DNA of 21,544 bases from Spirogloea muscicola (lineage: Eukaryota > Streptophyta > Zygnematophyceae > Spirogloeales > Spirogloeaceae). How positions within the stretch are numbered: the first letter of the stretch is position 1; every line of letters begins with the position of its first letter. Position numbers and translations under genes: made by a program. The notes beneath the pieces were generated by a model that saw only the letters and a program-made list of their open reading frames with translations, searched no databases and was not told the origin of the DNA. The stretch is taken from positions 118,107-139,650 of the forward strand of contig WELB01000165.1 of the NCBI GenBank assembly GCA_009602725.1. The letters run 5' to 3'. Shown here piece by piece: positions 16,941 through 21,544 of this stretch.

Positions 16941-19900
16941 CTACCGCGAGCCCGAGGTGCGTTTGAGCGCCGCAAAAAAACCTCCCGCCTTCCGCTCCTT
17001 CTTCTTGTCCACCGCCTCCCCCTCGTCCTCCACCTGCGCTCCTGGCCCCAGCTTCCCCTGTTATACGACGACCCCGCTGCCGCATGTAGCTGCTGACCCA
17101 GCACGGTGCCGCTCACACCTTGCAGCCTTGGGCCAGGGCAATATCTGCCGTGCTCGCCTACCTCTTTCAAGGTTTCCGTCAGCAGCCGAGTGAGGTCGGA
17201 GAACTCCGGCCTCTCTGATGGATTTGTCCGCCAACAACTCTCCATCACCTCCACGAGCTTCAGGTGCGTGCCTTTTGGAATCGTGGGCCTCAGACCCTGC
17301 TCAAAAAAGTACAGAGTAGTAGCGTACAACAATCAACGAGATGAATGATTTGTGCGCGGTACCTACTCACTGATACGAAATCCTGATGAGGTTGCCCCAC
17401 TGCCGGCAGCCAATGTCTCGATATTCACTAGGAGAGACAGAATCAGCACGACCCATGATAGCAGCAATTTGCTTATGCGCGTGCTCACCTTCTGGACAAC
17501 CCCTACGGCCGCCTGCAGAGGCGTCAGGTCTGCATAGGGCAGCTGCATGCGCAGACAAATACGATAAGCTGCTTGCAAGCTAGTGTTCAGGTACTTTTGT
17601 GCCCTTGAATCAAATACATGTCACATGCAATGTCTGCATCGATGTAGGCTTGCAATCCTACCCTGCCTGTCAAGAGCTCCCAAAGAACAACGCCGAAGCT
17701 GAAGACATCGGCCTTGTGGTCATACGGTCTGTGCTCAATGACCTGCAAAGGTGCACTTCCAATCAGAGTGGGAGCTAGATTCCTGCATGTGTGCAGCTGT
17801 TGAAGGGGACCAGAATAAGCTTCAGAGTACAAGCAACGTATCGGCAAACCACTGTGGTGTGGCAGAATCACCATCACCCGGCACATCTGAGGTGGCATAC
17901 ATAGGACAGAGGATAAGGAAATCTTGGAGCAACCGACCTCTGGTGCCATCCAGCGGTATGTGCCAGTTTCAGCAGTCATGACACCACTCTGAGCCTGGAC
18001 TCGTGCAACACCAAAGTCTGCAACTTTCACCACCTGTCATGGCAGCCCACTTAATATCTTATCTGCTTGACGAAGGATACCGCAAGAGCCAAGTCACACC
18101 AAAAGAGGCAATCACTCGTATGACAAGTGGCACTTTGTCAGATTCTGACATAGGAGATCTCGTACCTCATTCTCATCCATCAGCAAGTTGGCTGCTTTCA
18201 AGTCTCTGTGTATGATGTTGTTCTGATGCAAGTAGTCCATGCCTTTGGACACATCAATTGCGACTTTGAGAAGCATAGGTATTTTCACGCCTGCCCGCTG
18301 CTTGTGAAGGTAGTCATAAACGCTGCCGCCTGACATGAATTCTGAGCACAAAAGAGAAGACAAGTAAGCAGTTGCCTGCTTGTATCTGCAGCCACTTGCA
18401 AATCACAAAAACTTACGTAGTGTGGAGTTTTCAGCAACTTACCAGTAACAATGGAGAGGTTGGGAGGCTTTGTACAAGCGCCAATGAATTGGACGACATT
18501 CTTATGTCGAACTTTCCTGAACACCAGAGCACGGCTCTTCATCAGGAACAAAAAATTTAGCACAGGAAGGAGTTGACTGCACCCGCCATCTGAAGACAGG
18601 GACGGCGCATGCAGTGGAACGACAATGATACAAGCTGAGCACCTCATAATAAAAACTTCTTGGGCAAACTCTTGCTGAAGACTGTCGTTCAGCCTCTCTG
18701 GCTTCAGTATCTTGATAGCAACATCTTGACCACAATAGGTGCCTCGATATCTGCAAGCAACTTTTGGGAGCTTCAGTGTTTCTGATGCAACCCACGGCCA
18801 AGTAACCAATGTCAAGGCAGCCAAGGGGGTTGCTCAGAAGACTTACAAGTCGCCGAAAGAGCCAGATGCTATCTTCTGATGAAGCTTGAGTTGCTTGCTG
18901 TCGATTTCCCAATCATTGTAGCCATCAGATGGAATGCTGACATGCCCAGGAGGAGATGGACCAGGTGCAGGTGATGCTTGCAGTGGCGATGTAATTGGTG
19001 AAGTGGCCGAGCTTTTAGCCCACGCTCCCTTCTGCTTGCACGTCAGGTGCTCGTGTCACCAACTTCATATGCAAGACAAAAGGTATTGACACTCTTGCTG
19101 ACTTCATCCAACGGATGAGAGTTACGAGCAATATGTGTTCAGCTTTCGAAGCAAGGATGAGTCATTACTTTCTAAGGCTCTTGTGCCTCAATTAAGTCCT
19201 TGAGTTGTCCAGGGCCAAACACAGAGTAAAGTATACGTACGGGCACATTGAAGAGTGCTTTTCTCAAAGCTTCCTCCAGCTCATTGGTTTCCTGTGAGCA
19301 TTGGCAACACATCAGTCACTCCAACTTCCCCAACTCCAGCAGAATGCTACAACCTCTTTCCAAAAGGCTTTCCTGAATTAATTTCAGCTGTCAGCACGAT
19401 CTGGCCACTCATTGCTGAACTCGACTAAACCCTGCGTGCAAGTAAGGACATCTGAATAGCAGCACCATAACTTGACCTAAGAGCTATGCCTACACTTTAA
19501 GGAGTATCCAGTTAAAAGCAGATGGCTGATAAAACTTTCGCGTCTACAGTTCTTCAAAACTCACCAATCAAATACATGCTACCCGTCTTCATCAGCTCGT
19601 AAGAGTCACAAGGCAAACAAAGCAAAACAATTTATCCCTTCTCTCTGTCTAAGTATATCTGTATGCTACGTCGGGAGGAGTATTCAATAGATGTATTGAA
19701 GTTACAAGCCAACCCCAGGTTGACCTACCTCAGTTGGCCACCCATCGACAACAAAGACGTCCAAAGAGTAGCCATCTGCTGTGGAGAATACATGCGCCTC
19801 GCGGATATTGAGCTCCACATCAGCAAGCAGTGCAGATAGCTGGACGCCGTACATGAGGCGGAGCAGTTCTCAAGCTCAGTCGCTTTCAGGCAAGTCAGGC

Positions 19901-21504
19901 AACTCGAGCTTCTTAGAGGTTGGGTGCTTTAGTGATGATGATGCGTACGGAGCTTTTGGCAGGTAGAACGCACTTCGAAGCACCATCAGAAGTTGCAAAT
20001 TGTGCGCTCTAACTGCTGAGCTACTAGAGAAAGGGGCTGCCTTCTGTACTTGCTTGAGCAGATAGATATTTCATGACAGAGGCTACTAACCTGACTTAGT
20101 AGCTTCGGCTTGTCAATAGTTGAGAAGGTCACCTCGTGCATGGGCAAATGAGGATACCGAGGACTGCACCTTGGAGCAGATAATTAGTGATTTGAGGTTT
20201 GACTGCGCAATACAATCAGACTCTCTGCCACATGATCTGCAGCGAATGAACTGCCTGGTACTTGCAACAATGCCCGTGACCAGGATGCACTCAACGTGGT
20301 TTGATGGTCTGATGCTTGAACAACATCATTGTATGACATACATATCCAGAAGGCATGGACTTGTACCTCAACGCCGATGCAGGCTGGCCTCGCCCAGAAC
20401 CGCTGTCCTCTTCAATGGGACTCGGCTTGCTCATGTCTAACGCTAAGGCCTCCAGATTAGGCGAGGAGCCGAATGCGGGTGCATGGCTGCACCAGTGTGT
20501 CGCATGTGCACGAGAGGGTGTTCAGTTTCTCGCTGGTCACACTCCTGCAAGTTTGACTGCTTGGGGTGACAGCCTCGGGCTCACCTTGGCCTGTAGTGGG
20601 AGCGTGCATGTGGCCCGGCCAGATAGCTCCCGTCCTGCGGTGAGTCCATCGGGGAGCTGTCTGGAGAGGGGTCGACCTCCTCCGTGCCAGCTGGCAGGAC
20701 CTGCCATGGCCAGCATAGCCATCGGCCCGTCAATGCAGGAGCTCCGAAGCTCCCTTGCCGCTGAGCTTCAGTTGAAGCCGCTGGCCTCCTCCCGTGATTA
20801 GCCCTCGTGAGCGCGCCCCCTTGGGCCACGAGAACCCAAGGGTCCGATGAAGCTGGACGGCGGACTCGACTTGCCACCGCGAGCATTTGGGAGCAGCAAA
20901 CTGCCACAAGGCTGCCGCCAGCTCACATGGACGGCTCTGATGTGGAACGCAGGCCGGTTGTCCGGCACAGCAGCCAGCTCCAGCAGCCTCTTGTGCGTGA
21001 GCACGTCCTCCGCGCGCTCCGTGTTGACGTCCAGGGCATAGCTGCCACAGCGCTTGCCAGCCAGCTGGGCTGATGTCAGGGCCCACGGCCTGGCTCCTGT
21101 GAGGCCCATCCTGCCGGAATCGAGACTCGGCGCGGGCTGCACGCCCCTGGCGCCACGCGCCGAAGGAGCTCCCCAGCACCGAGACGGGATGCGCGGGGGG
21201 CTCGGGCTTGGAGGCCGAGCCCTGGGCGAGCAGCAGGGGGAGGCAGCGCGAGCTGCCGGCGGCGTCTGGCGCTGGGCGGGGGTGGTCACCGCGTAGGGAG
21301 GCGGAGGAAGTGGGAGAGGAGCTCGTCGGCGAAGGAGGGGCGGCCGACGGCGGGGTCGCCGGCCTCGGCCAGGCGGCGCAGCACCTCGTTGCACACGTCC
21401 TGCTTCACGCGCTGCCGCTGGTGCGTGGGCGACGACGACCCGGCGGCGGCGGCGCCGGAGCTGGGGGCGGAGGCGTCAAGGGCGCCGTCGGAGGCGGCGT
21501 CCAT
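16941..21504 (-). CDS. STY46: ACT-domain TKL protein kinase, STY8/17/46 family (chloroplast preprotein kinase)
   Basis: Complete gene, 16 exons: 21504-21290, 21041-20927, 20700-20585, 20486-20367, 20163-20091, 19839-19729, 19291-19241, 19031-18847, 18750-18643, 18516-18443, 18341-18166, 18033-17938, 17742-17662, 17542-17489, 17296-17162, 17033-16941. They sum to 1803 nt, or 600 aa plus TAG; every phase agrees. N-terminus: [46 protein letters not shown] domain about 196-267 ([37 protein letters not shown]). Kinase from about 316: [18 protein letters not shown] Lys342, [23 protein letters not shown] Asp436, ADFG Asp454, [48 protein letters not shown]. The tail [11 protein letters not shown] is family-typical. 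Arabidopsis STY8/17/46 phosphorylate transit peptides of chloroplast precursors in the cytosol. Which of the three is closest cannot be judged. All catalytic residues are present. Confidence 0.96.
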
Positions 21505-21544
21505 GCTGGGGGGGCGGGCGGCGGCCAGGCGCGGGAGCGGGACC

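Noticed and set aside
16577-17161. Kinase C-terminus continuing unspliced to 16577
   Set aside because: The extension is low-complexity Arg/Gly/Ser. Splicing from 17162 to 17033 in phase 0 yields [11 protein letters not shown], the tail typical of the STY family.
1-21544. tRNA, rRNA, CRISPR arrays, bacterial operon signals
   Set aside because: None seen; no cloverleaf, rRNA core or regular spaced repeats recognised by eye, and the genes are spliced nuclear genes.

Overview
The window reads as nuclear DNA of a green alga (Chlorophyta; a trebouxiophyte-like alga is my best guess, genus not determinable). The exons are GC-rich and the genes carry many short GT-AG introns, mostly about 95-440 bp. 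The protein complement is plant-like and includes plastid functions: an ACT-domain STY-type kinase, a PAO-like Rieske oxygenase and a putative small plastid membrane protein. I built exon chains by hand from family conservation plus splice-site phase. Both complete large genes close exactly in frame (NOP2 722 aa, kinase 600 aa).

Layout. 3-2450 (+): 3' part of a gene in which the C-terminal end of an SGNH-hydrolase-like domain, a disordered linker, a cysteine-rich module and a GT61 glycosyltransferase form one protein. 3650-8760 (+): a 17-exon NOP2 rRNA (cytosine-5) methyltransferase. 8761-10650: gene-poor DNA with a 104-bp tandem duplication and pieces of a dispersed repeat. 10647-11689: two inverted, decayed fragments of a retroelement. 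11836-13555: a decayed PIF/Harbinger transposon whose transposase runs antisense up to a single N at 13556. 13557-15465 (+): 3' part of a PAO-like Rieske oxygenase with an 11-nt micro-exon; its Rieske exon is missing to the left of the N. 15959-16472 (-): a short three-exon gene for a probable plastid membrane protein. 16941-21504 (-): a complete 16-exon ACT-domain protein kinase of the STY8/17/46 family.

The genes are independent nuclear transcription units, not an operon. The Rieske gene converges on the two minus-strand genes. The most interesting unexplained structure is a recurrent element of about 35-50 bp with at least seven copies (3261, 3374, 8979, 10519, 10222, 11720, 16664, plus a weaker one at 16793). 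It always ends in a short stem-loop whose sequence varies while pairing is kept. Its orientation and position just after both retroelement fragments suggest that it is the 3' tail of that retroelement family.

All exon boundaries, family assignments and repeat alignments were made by eye. No database search, alignment program or folding program was run.
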